Shown here: positions 1 through 6,819 of the stretch, piece by piece
Layout: every line of letters starts with the position of its first letter
Numbering within the stretch: the first letter of the stretch is position 1
From: Alphaproteobacteria bacterium
Lineage (GTDB): Bacteria; Pseudomonadota; Alphaproteobacteria; Puniceispirillales; UBA1172
Direction of reading: 5' to 3'
DNA: 9,890 bases
NCBI GenBank assembly: GCA_023259875.1
Contig: JALRFL010000204.1
Location: forward strand, 1 to 9,890
Notes under the pieces: model-generated
What the model was told of the DNA's origin: nothing
What the model saw: only the letters and a program-made list of their open reading frames with translations
Database searches by the model: none
Made by a program: the position numbers and the translations under genes

Positions 1-34
1 AAACATGGTATTTTCTAACTTTTTGCTTTGACAT
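1..34 (-). CDS. N-terminal start of an unidentified leftward gene (partial)
   Basis: Read leftward, an ATG at 34-32 opens a frame M-S-K-Q-K-V-R-K-Y-H-V that runs off the window edge without a stop. An AGAGGA Shine-Dalgarno sequence lies at 47-42, seven bases before the ATG, which is a good ribosome binding arrangement, and a promoter-like sequence lies further upstream. Eleven residues are too few to assign a family; the start is simply basic. The surrounding DNA is much richer in A+T than the neighbouring typA fragment, so this gene probably belongs to the flanking, non-alphaproteobacterial DNA. It could be a chance frame, but the combination of start, SD and promoter argues for a real gene. 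Confidence 0.45.
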   Translation of the reverse strand, partial: MSKQKVRKYHV

Positions 35-64
35 AATATAATCCTCTTCTCAATTTGTGGAACC

Positions 65-92
65 ATTGTATCACATTGCCACGAAATTACAA
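65..92 (-). promoter_or_regulatory. Putative extended -10 sigma-70 promoter for the leftward gene
   Basis: On the minus strand TACAAT (70-65) is preceded by TG one base upstream, giving TGaTACAAT, an extended -10 element. TTGTAA (92-87) lies 16 bases upstream as a 4/6 match to the -35 box. Transcription would start near position 58 and give a leader of about 24 bases carrying the AGAGGA ribosome binding site. This is a motif reading only. Confidence 0.35.
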
Positions 93-112
93 GCCCTCAA
101 TCAAGAAACAGT

Positions 113-122
113 GTGTTTCTCT
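113..122. other. Left junction between AT-rich flank and alphaproteobacterial block
   Basis: TypA homology begins at about codon FMKQSG (122 onward). Nothing upstream in any forward frame encodes the TypA N-terminus with its HVDHGKTTL P-loop. Composition also changes here, from about 33% G+C in 1-112 to roughly half afterwards. The exact breakpoint cannot be fixed without the intact parental genes; the VFL residues just before FMK may belong to either side. Confidence 0.6.
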
Positions 123-1867
123 TCATGAAACAAAGCGGAATCTTTCGCGATAACCAGCAAATTGATGAACGGCTGATGGATACGGGCGATCTGGAAAAAG
201 AACGCGGCATAACCATTCTGGCAAAGCCAACCTCTGTGATTTGGAAAAACACACGCATCAATATTATCGACACCCCCGGCCATGCAGATTTTGGCGGTGA
301 GGTGGAACGCGTGCTTGGGATGGCAGATGGGGTTATTTTGTTGACCGATGCCGCCGAAGGGCCAATGCCGCAAACCAAGTTTGTTCTTGGCAAAGCCTTA
401 AAACAAGGCCTGCGTCCGATTGTCATTATTAATAAAATTGATCGCAGTGATGCGCGCCCCGAAGATGTTGTTAATGAGGTGTTTGATCTGTTTGTCGCCT
501 TGGATGCTAATGATCAGCAGTTGGATTTCCCCATTCTATATGCCTCTGGGCGCGATGGTTGGTGCGTTACTGATCTGGCTCATGACCGGGTTAATCTTGA
601 TCCCTTGCTTAATATCATTTTAGATCATGTGCCTGCCCCGTCCGAGCCGATTGACGCGCCTTTTGCCATGCTTGCCACCCTTTTGGATTCTGATCCTTAT
701 CTGGGGCGCTGTTTGGTGGGGCGTGTGATGCAAGGATCAGCCAAGGTCAATGACACGGTTCGCGCCCTTAATCTGGATGGCAAAGTTGTAGAAAGCGGCA
801 GGTTGACCAAGCTTTTGCGTTTCGAAGGGTTAGCCAGAGTCCCTGTGGACAAGGTCAAGGCCGGGGATATTATTTGCATTGCTGGTCTTAGCACCGCATC
901 AGTGGCAGACACCATATGCTCGCCACAAGTCACGCAACCCATTGCTTCCACCCCTATTGATCCCCCAACCATGTCTGTCACCATCACGGTTAACGACTCC
1001 CCTCTGGCTGGTCGGGATGGGAAAAAAGTGACCTCCACCGTCATTCGTCAAAGGTTGCTGGCTGAAGCAGAAACCAATGTCGCGATCACTTTCAGCGAGA
1101 GCGGCGGAAAAGACGCGTTTGAAATTGGTGGACGCGGCGAATTGCAATTAGGGGTTTTGATCGAAACCATGCGGCGTGAAGGTTTTGAGTTAACAGTGTC
1201 ACGCCCAAGGGTGCTGTATCAGAATGATGAACAGGGCAATCGGCTTGAGCCTATCGAAGAAGTCACCATTGATGTGGATGATGAGTTTTCAGGCGTTGTC
1301 GTCGATCACCTCAACCGCCGCAAAGGGGATATGCAGGATATGCGTTCCGCCGGGGCTGGAAAAACCCGATTAATCTATCATGTGCCTTCGCGCGGTTTGA
1401 TTGGGTATCAGAGCCAGTTTCTTTCCCAAACCCGCGGAACAGGCGTGCTGAACCGCATATTTCATTCTTATAGCCCATTTAAGGGGCATATTGATGGTCG
1501 CCGCAACGGATCGTTGATTTCCACCGATTCAGGGGATACGGTTGCTTATGCGCTGTTTAATCTTCAGGATCGCGGCGATATGTTTGTTGGCCCTCAAGTG
1601 GCGGTTTATCAAGGCATGATTGTTGGTGAACATAACCGTGAAAACGATCTGGAAATCAATGTGCTTAAAGGCAAACAGCTTACCAATGTCCGCGCCTCAG
1701 GCAGTGATGAGGCGGTACGCCTGGTTCCGCCACGGCTCATGTCCCTTGAAGATATGATGGCTTATATTAACGATGATGAATTGCTTGAAGTCACGCCAAA
1801 GCATCTGCGGCTTCGCAAACGCTTGCTATGCCCACATGAACGCAAGAAAGCGGCTCGGGCATCATAA
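113..1867 (+). CDS. typA: TypA/BipA ribosome-associated GTPase, 5'-truncated (P-loop missing)
   Basis: This is a translational GTPase of the TypA/BipA family, which binds the ribosome and acts in ribosome assembly and stress adaptation. The 584 codons cover nearly the whole protein: RGITI (residues 31-35, switch I), DTPGH (53-57, G3), NKID (107-110, G4), ASG (144-146, G5), then the beta-barrel domain, the EF-G-like domains with SGGKDAFEIGGRGELQLGVLIE, and the TypA C-terminal domain with SRGLIGYQSQF and DDELLEVTPKHLRLRKR. The first 25-30 residues, including the G1 P-loop HVDHGKT, are absent. The frame is open back to position 32 but what precedes residue 4 does not resemble TypA. The GTG at 113 and the ATG at 125 have no good Shine-Dalgarno sequence. 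Without G1 the product could not bind GTP normally, so this is best read as a gene fragment at a DNA junction. Style of the G4-G5 region is alphaproteobacterial. Confidence 0.9.
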   Translation: MFLFMKQSGIFRDNQQIDERLMDTGDLEKERGITILAKPTSVIWKNTRINIIDTPGHADFGGEVERVLGMADGVILLTDAAEGPMPQTKFVLGKALKQGLRPIVIINKIDRSDARPEDVVNEVFDLFVALDANDQQLDFPILYASGRDGWCVTDLAHDRVNLDPLLNIILDHVPAPSEPIDAPFAMLATLLDSDPYLGRCLVGRVMQGSAKVNDTVRALNLDGKVVESGRLTKLLRFEGLARVPVDKVKAGDIICIAGLSTASVADTICSPQVTQPIASTPIDPPTMSVTITVNDSPLAGRDGKKVTSTVIRQRLLAEAETNVAITFSESGGKDAFEIGGRGELQLGVLIETMRREGFELTVSRPRVLYQNDEQGNRLEPIEEVTIDVDDEFSGVVVDHLNRRKGDMQDMRSAGAGKTRLIYHVPSRGLIGYQSQFLSQTRGTGVLNRIFHSYSPFKGHIDGRRNGSLISTDSGDTVAYALFNLQDRGDMFVGPQVAVYQGMIVGEHNRENDLEINVLKGKQLTNVRASGSDEAVRLVPPRLMSLEDMMAYINDDELLEVTPKHLRLRKRLLCPHERKKAARAS

Positions 1868-1890
1868 GCTTATTAAAAGAGAATGATATC

Positions 1891-2538
1891 ATGATGAAAA
1901 CTTGGTTATCGCTATTTGGTTTTTCGCTTGCCTTTGGTTATTGGATTTATCAATTCTTAGACGCCAACCCTGATGCCTTTGGTATGCAGTTCCGTTTTCT
2001 GACCCATTGGGGGCTTAGCCTTGCCATGGTCATGCATTTTCTAAATTGGCGAAGCCGCAGGCTTGGCTTGCCGGATCAACGCCCTGCCCTTATGGCGATG
2101 GTGGCGATATTAAATATTCTGGTCGTCTTTTTGTATTGGCGGCTCTACTTTATTGACCCTGCTTTGGTTAATGGCGACAAAACCCCGATTTGGCATCAGG
2201 AATATTATTTGCACCTGTTAGGTCCAGCGATTTTGGTCATTGATGCGATCTGGTTTTATCGTGCCTTTGCCGCATTTTGGCGTGGCGCGATAGCGACTAT
2301 CCTGCTTTGTTCGGTTTATGTGTTGTGGATTGAGCTGTTGGTTCAGCCCCTGAACAGTGAGCCCATCGGCACCATATCAGCTGGCTTTCCTTATCCATTT
2401 TTGAACGATATGGTGATGGCGGAACGGTTAAATTTTTATGCCGTTACCACAGGCACGGCATTAGGGTTTTATTTGATTTGCTGGGTGGTTAGCGTGGTCT
2501 CTGGCTGGATAGCGCGGCCTCGACCTCAGCCTTATTAG
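1891..2538 (+). CDS. Six-helix membrane protein, AIG1/FAR-17a-like
   Basis: A 215-residue integral membrane protein with about six hydrophobic segments, near residues 5-22, 36-52, 67-87, 105-126, 130-152 and 184-207. It has the pattern of the AIG1/FAR-17a (ADTRP) family: a FRFLTHWG motif in the second helix with Thr38, a WHQEYYLHLLGP motif with His108, and an aromatic-rich GFPYPFLND loop. In the animal proteins a Thr and a His at comparable places form the active site of threonine hydrolases acting on FAHFA lipids; assigning that activity here is inference, and a Pr6Pr-type membrane protein is the alternative. It starts 23 bases after typA with an AGAGAA ribosome binding site, so the two were probably co-transcribed in the source genome. 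Its stop overlaps by four bases the stop of the convergent SDR gene. Confidence 0.6.
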   Translation: MMKTWLSLFGFSLAFGYWIYQFLDANPDAFGMQFRFLTHWGLSLAMVMHFLNWRSRRLGLPDQRPALMAMVAILNILVVFLYWRLYFIDPALVNGDKTPIWHQEYYLHLLGPAILVIDAIWFYRAFAAFWRGAIATILLCSVYVLWIELLVQPLNSEPIGTISAGFPYPFLNDMVMAERLNFYAVTTGTALGFYLICWVVSVVSGWIARPRPQPY

Positions 2539-3284
2539 AACTGATTTACCGCCCCGCCATTGATCTGAAGCATCTGGCCATTCACATAGCCGCCGGTATC
2601 AGAGACCAGATAAACGATCATCTCAGCAATGTGATCAGGCTGACCAAGAGCTTTTGTTGGATTAGCCTCTGCCAGTGCGGCAAACCGGTCTTGTGTGGGT
2701 TGATCCCTTTCTGACAGGTTTTCAGGCGGAAAAATCCCCGGTGAAATAATATTGCTGGTGATGCCGTTTGCGCCAAATTCCATGGCGAGTGCCTTTGTTA
2801 GCCCCCAAACCGCGTGTTTTGATACCGCGACCGCGGATGACCCCGGATATCCCCGTTGGCTGTTCATGCCAGAAAAATTGATAATCCTGCCCCAGTCTTT
2901 CGCTACCATCCCCGGCAGAAACGCCCGACAAAGCGTCAAAGCGGCGCGATAATTAACATCCATCACGCGCTCCCAATCCGCATCCGGCATATCCAGAAAC
3001 CCCGCTTGTGGGCGAATAGCGGCGTTATTGACCAGCACATCCACACCGCCCTTATGGGTCATGATCTGATCAATCATGGCCGTGACCGCCTCTGCATCAC
3101 CGATATCCGCCATGGCGATATATGCCTCTTGCCCCATGGCGGTTATCTGATTTTGCAAGTCTTCAAGCGGTTCACGCTGGCGCGAGCCATTAAGGATAAT
3201 ATCAAATCCTGCCCTAGCCAAAGCTAAGGCCGTGCTTTTGCCGATATTTTGGCCTGATCCGGTGATGAGTGCGGTTTTTGCCAT
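2535..3284 (-). CDS. SDR-family protein lacking the catalytic Tyr and Ser
   Basis: A classical short-chain dehydrogenase/reductase fold of about 250 residues. Counting from the GTG at 3293, it has the cofactor loop TGSGQNIG (11-18), the acidic turn ADIGD (62-66), NNAAIRP (89-95), the structural/catalytic Asn of DVNYRA (N114), Lys159, the SPGIF loop and a C-terminal GGYVNGQMLQINGG. Catalytic residues are abnormal: the YxxxK tyrosine is Val155 (codon GTC, two changes from a Tyr codon), and the usual Ser 13 residues earlier is Gly142, although Ser141 is adjacent. It may therefore bind NAD(P) without ordinary carbonyl chemistry, or use another residue. GTG 3293, ATG 3290 and ATG 3284 are possible starts; AAGGA at 3299-3295 lies 10 bases before ATG 3284, which I prefer. 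The ribosome binding site touches the DUF805 stop, so the pair is an operon. Confidence 0.85.
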   Translation of the reverse strand: MAKTALITGSGQNIGKSTALALARAGFDIILNGSRQREPLEDLQNQITAMGQEAYIAMADIGDAEAVTAMIDQIMTHKGGVDVLVNNAAIRPQAGFLDMPDADWERVMDVNYRAALTLCRAFLPGMVAKDWGRIINFSGMNSQRGYPGSSAVAVSKHAVWGLTKALAMEFGANGITSNIISPGIFPPENLSERDQPTQDRFAALAEANPTKALGQPDHIAEMIVYLVSDTGGYVNGQMLQINGGAVNQF

Positions 3285-3298
3285 GCTCATCACATCCT

Positions 3299-3841
3299 TT
3301 ATGGGGCAGGTGGGCCAAAACGGTTATCTTGGTCAACACTTGGCATGGCATACCAGACAATTGACCAAACAAAAACCCCTAGCAATCCCCCAATTCCAAG
3401 TGCAATCATGACATAGGAGCTGCCAAAAGACGAAGGGGCAATATTGACATTTCCGGCTATGGCAAAAGCAAGAGATGCCGCGATTGCGACAACCCCACCA
3501 ATAATCAACACGGTGGAGATAAAATAGCCGCCAATGAATGCCATTAACCACCAGCCTGTGCGGTTGAGATCATGAAGCCGGCGAACCGACACCGATAAGG
3601 ATGGAATAAAAATGGCTAATGACCAAAGCGCGGAAACATAATCCATTAAACCCCAACTGTCGTCATAAAAGGGATCCATCATTTCTTCAAAACTTGGCAT
3701 CGTATTGATAGAAATAATAAAAAACAAAAGGCCAACCAAAAAGCATAAGAGCGTAAACCACCAAAACTCGCTTCTGCTGCTGCGCCCATTGAAATCAAAG
3801 TAGCGATAAAATGGAAAAATAGCATAATTTATTGGTGACAT
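3299..3841 (-). CDS. DUF805 family inner membrane protein
   Basis: A 180-residue protein with the two signatures of DUF805 (YhaH/YhaI-like) membrane proteins: YFDFNGRSSRSEFWWF at residues 14-29 and VRRLHDLNRTGWW at 86-98, plus the usual short C-terminal tail NRFGPPAP. Four hydrophobic segments are visible near 30-45, 68-85, 99-129 and 143-166. The family's biochemical role is unknown. I place the start at ATG 3841 because AGGAG (3854-3850) lies eight bases before it; the frame also allows a GTG at 3850, but that GTG overlaps the ribosome binding site. The SDR gene begins within about 15 bases of its stop, so translation is probably linked. The upstream region contains the repeat cluster shared with the divergent permease gene. 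Confidence 0.85.
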   Translation of the reverse strand: MSPINYAIFPFYRYFDFNGRSSRSEFWWFTLLCFLVGLLFFIISINTMPSFEEMMDPFYDDSWGLMDYVSALWSLAIFIPSLSVSVRRLHDLNRTGWWLMAFIGGYFISTVLIIGGVVAIAASLAFAIAGNVNIAPSSFGSSYVMIALGIGGLLGVFVWSIVWYAMPSVDQDNRFGPPAP

Positions 3842-3936
3842 CTGTTTCACTCCTGTCCCTTAATCCTCATAATGTAACTTAAGTTATGCCAAAATGCGAA
3901 ATTGGCAAGTTGGTTTCTGAGATATACCATCACCCT

Positions 3937-4060
3937 ATCCCTTATGATAAAGCCGCGCAAATGCCTTATCATAAATGCCTTATGAGAAAATAGGCTTTGC
4001 GGAACATTGCCAGTGGCTTTAACATCTAGCATCTTTCATTGCGCTCATAAGGGTTATGAT
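3937..4060. repeat. Cluster of CCTTATSA repeats between divergent genes (possible operator)
   Basis: Three related 14-mers occur: atcccttatgataa (3937-3950), atgccttatcataa (3961-3974) and atgccttatgagaa (3975-3988), the last two directly abutting. TTATGATAA (3942-3950) and TTATCATAA (3966-3974) are exact reverse complements whose centres are 24 bp apart. CCTTATGAG (3978-3986) recurs inverted as CTCATAAGG at 4044-4052, followed at once by TTATGAT (4054-4060). The region separates the leftward DUF805-SDR pair from the rightward EamA gene, so binding sites for a dimeric regulator acting in both directions are a reasonable guess. The regulator is unknown. Confidence 0.5.
4033..4060 (+). promoter_or_regulatory. 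Weak candidate promoter for the EamA gene
   Basis: TATGAT (4055-4060) is a 5/6 match to the -10 box, with CTTTCA (4033-4038), a 3/6 match to -35, 16 bases upstream. The inverted repeat copy CTCATAAGG lies in the spacer, where a bound protein would block polymerase. The -35 match is poor, so this is tentative. Confidence 0.25.
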
Positions 4061-4093
4061 GAGTTCCTTTAACAACATTCTGGGAAAAACAGC

Positions 4094-4936
4094 TTGGATA
4101 ATCTGATCTTTGTCGCCGTGCTTTCAGCGGCCATGCTTCATGCGTGGTGGAATTTTCTGGTGCGAAGCAATACCGATAAGGTTCTGGCCATGATTGCTAT
4201 GACCGCAGGCCATATGCCGATGGCTATTTTTGGGATGTTGTATCTGGGTCTGCCGGGGCGCGAAGCCCTTCCTTATCTGCTGGCAAGCGCAGTGCTTCAT
4301 GTGGGTTATCAGATTTTTTTAATGAATGCCTATCGGTTTGGTCAACTTTCCCATATCTACCCCATAGCAAGGGGGTTATCTCCACTGTTGCTGTCCGTCG
4401 CCACACTGGTGATTGGTCAAGATAGCCTTAACCCCGGTCAGGTTTTGGGCATCTTAACCATTTCTCTCTCGATGATTTATATCGGTGCTATGCAATTCCG
4501 TTTTGACAAGGATGGCCCCAAGGGGCTGATCTTGGCTTGTGTCACTGGTCTTTTTATTGCCAGCTATTCCATGGTAGATGCCCTTGGGGCGCGAAGCACA
4601 GGCAGTGCGCTGATGTTTTATAGCAGTATGACCACACTGAATGTTCTGCTGATGCTAATTTATAGCGGTATTTTTCATCGCCAATCCTTAAAGCGTGTGG
4701 TGTTTGATGGCAAAAAAATGTTTCTGGTGGGCGGAACAGCATCATATCTGGCTTATGTGCTGGTGCTTTGGGCCTGTCTGCACGCGCCGGTGGCGTTGGT
4801 ATCCTCGTTACGGGAAACCTCTGTCATTTTTGCTATGTTCTTAGGCGTGATTTTGTTAGGTGAGCAGATCACACGCACCCGAATTGTTATCACCATTGTC
4901 ATGGTCATTGGGGTATTTATGACGCGCTTATTTTAG
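4094..4936 (+). CDS. EamA/DMT-superfamily permease
   Basis: A 280-residue polytopic membrane protein with about ten hydrophobic segments in two halves, the layout of the drug/metabolite transporter superfamily (EamA domains, RhaT/YdcZ-like). Supporting motifs are HAWWNFLVRS after the first helix, the first-half signature YRFGQLSHIYPIARGLSPLL near residues 81-100, and the second-half equivalent HAPVALVSSLRETSVIFA followed by LGEQITR near the C-terminus. Such proteins export or import amino acids, sugars or other small metabolites; the substrate cannot be told. The start is TTG at 4094: the upstream frame closes at a TAA (4070-4072) and the next ATG would remove most of the first helix. The ribosome binding site is weak (GGGA). 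Its stop overlaps the convergent aminotransferase stop by four bases. Confidence 0.85.
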   Translation: MDNLIFVAVLSAAMLHAWWNFLVRSNTDKVLAMIAMTAGHMPMAIFGMLYLGLPGREALPYLLASAVLHVGYQIFLMNAYRFGQLSHIYPIARGLSPLLLSVATLVIGQDSLNPGQVLGILTISLSMIYIGAMQFRFDKDGPKGLILACVTGLFIASYSMVDALGARSTGSALMFYSSMTTLNVLLMLIYSGIFHRQSLKRVVFDGKKMFLVGGTASYLAYVLVLWACLHAPVALVSSLRETSVIFAMFLGVILLGEQITRTRIVITIVMVIGVFMTRLF

Positions 4937-6285
4937 CCAAGCTGATGTTGAACAGCGATAATGCTCTCACGCAAGATGGCGCCGACCTCATCAATCTGGG
5001 TTTCAGTCAGGATCAAAGGCGGTGATAAGACCGCCATATGGCCAAGTGGGCGAACAACAAGCCCACGCGCCTGCGCCTCTCGCGCGACGCGTTTGCCGAT
5101 CATGATATCATCCCCAAAGATTTGCTTGCTGGCCTTATCGGCAACAAACTCAATACCTATCATAAAATGGCTACCGCGAACATCACCAACAATATCAAGG
5201 TCTAAAAGCCCTTTCATGGTGTTTTCAAAGCGTTTACCTGTATGGCTGACGCGATTTGGCAAATCTTCTTGTTCCATGAGGGCAATATTAGCCAAAGCCG
5301 CCGCAGAACAGGCCGGATGACCGGAATAAGTCATGCCATGCAGAAAAAAATCACCGGGCGCAGAAATCACTTCATAAATCTCATCACTGATCAGCGTTGC
5401 CGACATCGGCTGATAGCCTGAGGTTAATCCCTTGGCAGAAGTGATGATATCAGGGCGAATGTGAAACACCTCTTCAGAGGCAAAAAACGGCCCAAGCCGG
5501 CAAAACGCTGTTACCACCTCATCCGAAATGGTTTTGATATCATAAGCTTGCATCACCGCTTCTGCGCGTTGATGGTAACCCTTTGGCGGCAGAATAACAC
5601 CACCTGCCCCCATCACAGGTTCGGCAATAAAACAGGCAATATTCTCTGCCCCCATGGCTTCAATCGTTGTCTTCATTTCATCAATCAGATGGTCACAAAA
5701 CTCGTCCTCGGTCATGCCATCTGGACGCCTGTAAGGAAGCGGTGATGATAAGTGATGCACCAATTCTTCAGCAGAATCCCACCCTGTGCGATATGCCGGT
5801 GTGGTCATGGCAATCGCCAAATGAGTAGAGCCATGATACGCCCCCATCCGCGACAGGATTTTCTTTTTCTGCGGCTTGCCAATGCGATTATAATAATGAT
5901 GAAGAATACGCACCGCGGTATCATTCGCCACCGAACCAGAATTGGCAAAATACACATGATTGAGATTGTCAGGGGCAAGGCTAGTGACCTTAGCGGCTAA
6001 TTCTGCGGCAAGCGGGTGGGTCAAATTATAAAAGGTGGAATAATAATCCAGCTCATGCAGTTGCTTGGTGATGGCATCGATAATCTCGCGCCTGCCATGG
6101 CCAATATTGACACACCACAAGCCCCCAATCCCATCCAACAGTTTTTCCCCTTCGCTGTTGCGAACATATGCGCCCTCTGCGCCAGTGATCACGGTCGGGC
6201 CGCCATCTTGTTTGATGCTGTGTAAATCCGCAAAGGAATGAATCAAATGGGTATTCATTTCCATGATTTTATCAAGATTATGCAT
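4933..6285 (-). CDS. Class III PLP-dependent aminotransferase (omega-amino acid/pyruvate type)
   Basis: A 450-residue fold-type I PLP enzyme of the class III aminotransferase family, which moves the terminal amino group of an omega-amino acid, polyamine or related amine to pyruvate or another keto acid. Visible elements are DGIGGLWCVNIGHGRREI (residues 51-68, substrate side), the phosphate-binding NSGSVAND (115-122), YHG (150-152) stacking on PLP, AEPVMGAGGV (221-230), DEV with Asp255 pairing to the pyridine nitrogen, and the Schiff-base lysine in SAKGLTSGY (Lys285). Thr319 in MTYSGHP should touch the partner subunit's cofactor. The usual Glu of SGSEAN is Val119, a variant I believe occurs in related subfamilies. 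AAGGGGGA sits just before the ATG at 6285. It is the last gene of the leftward run, 29 bases after its neighbour. Exact substrate is unknown. Confidence 0.9.
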   Translation of the reverse strand: MHNLDKIMEMNTHLIHSFADLHSIKQDGGPTVITGAEGAYVRNSEGEKLLDGIGGLWCVNIGHGRREIIDAITKQLHELDYYSTFYNLTHPLAAELAAKVTSLAPDNLNHVYFANSGSVANDTAVRILHHYYNRIGKPQKKKILSRMGAYHGSTHLAIAMTTPAYRTGWDSAEELVHHLSSPLPYRRPDGMTEDEFCDHLIDEMKTTIEAMGAENIACFIAEPVMGAGGVILPPKGYHQRAEAVMQAYDIKTISDEVVTAFCRLGPFFASEEVFHIRPDIITSAKGLTSGYQPMSATLISDEIYEVISAPGDFFLHGMTYSGHPACSAAALANIALMEQEDLPNRVSHTGKRFENTMKGLLDLDIVGDVRGSHFMIGIEFVADKASKQIFGDDIMIGKRVAREAQARGLVVRPLGHMAVLSPPLILTETQIDEVGAILRESIIAVQHQLG

Positions 6286-6314
6286 ATTTCCCCCTTAACA
6301 AGCCCTTTGCTTGC

Positions 6315-6794
6315 TTATTCGCTGTAATTCACACCAACCACTTCACAATGCCGCGCGGTGGCCAATTTATCGCGTTGATCATCAATCATTCTGATCCAAG
6401 CATCATAGCCTAGTGTTTTCGCCATTTTACCAGTGATCACCTGAAGTGATTTTTCGCAAGCGCCAACATCACCAGCCTCAATGCCTTTGTTCTGTGCCCC
6501 GCAAGTGCTGTCCGTTGTTCGGATCAATTCGCCGTCTTTATCCATGACCAAGACGGACACCCCCTCAATGTTGCGGCGGCTGTTGTTCTTATGTTGAAAG
6601 CGCAACATATAGGTGGTGGAAACCCCTTGGGCATCGTCACCGAACACCACATCCACCAAACAGGGCACGCGATCCATATCATGACTGATCGCGCCACTGA
6701 TGGTAAAAAAGGGTAACATCGCCGCCATGACCGCGATAGCCGCCCACCTCTCAAACCACAGGAATAGTTTTGGCTCGGCTGGTCTAGTTATCAT
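6315..6794 (-). CDS. Membrane-anchored protein with four cysteines, function unknown
   Basis: I do not recognise a family. From ATG 6794 it is 159 residues: a short cytoplasmic start, one hydrophobic segment (about residues 14-34, WAAIAVMAAMLPFFTISGAI), then a soluble domain that should lie in the periplasm. That domain has four cysteines (in VPCLV, STCGA, GACEK and RHCEV), enough for two disulfides. The frame extends upstream to an ATG at 6854 that would overlap the preceding dioxygenase gene by 35 bases; I prefer 6794 because it avoids the overlap and puts the hydrophobic segment at the N-terminus, though neither start has a clear ribosome binding site. It lies 25 bases after the dioxygenase and 29 bases before the aminotransferase, so it is probably co-transcribed with both. 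Confidence 0.65.
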   Translation of the reverse strand: MITRPAEPKLFLWFERWAAIAVMAAMLPFFTISGAISHDMDRVPCLVDVVFGDDAQGVSTTYMLRFQHKNNSRRNIEGVSVLVMDKDGELIRTTDSTCGAQNKGIEAGDVGACEKSLQVITGKMAKTLGYDAWIRMIDDQRDKLATARHCEVVGVNYSE

Positions 6795-6819
6795 GGCATG
6801 AATGCTAGCATCATGAGGG

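Noticed and set aside
697..1147. Antisense frames of 115 and 82 codons inside typA
   Set aside because: They are shadows of a strongly conserved coding sequence on the plus strand.
2856..3227. A 123-codon rightward frame antisense to the SDR gene
   Set aside because: The opposite strand has a complete, well-conserved SDR; the antisense translation has no family features and the start lacks a ribosome binding site.
3847..4032. A 61-codon leftward frame covering the intergenic region before the DUF805 gene
   Set aside because: Its translation is largely dictated by the repeated CCTTAT elements, it has no recognisable family, and it would fill the regulatory region of two divergent genes.
4094..4936. 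The EamA permease as part of the aminotransferase/dioxygenase operon
   Set aside because: It is on the opposite strand and converges on the aminotransferase, so any functional link is only by proximity.
6287..6310. A short inverted repeat (CAAGC/GCTTG) before the aminotransferase gene
   Set aside because: The stem is only five base pairs and has no T run, so neither a terminator nor a riboswitch can be supported.
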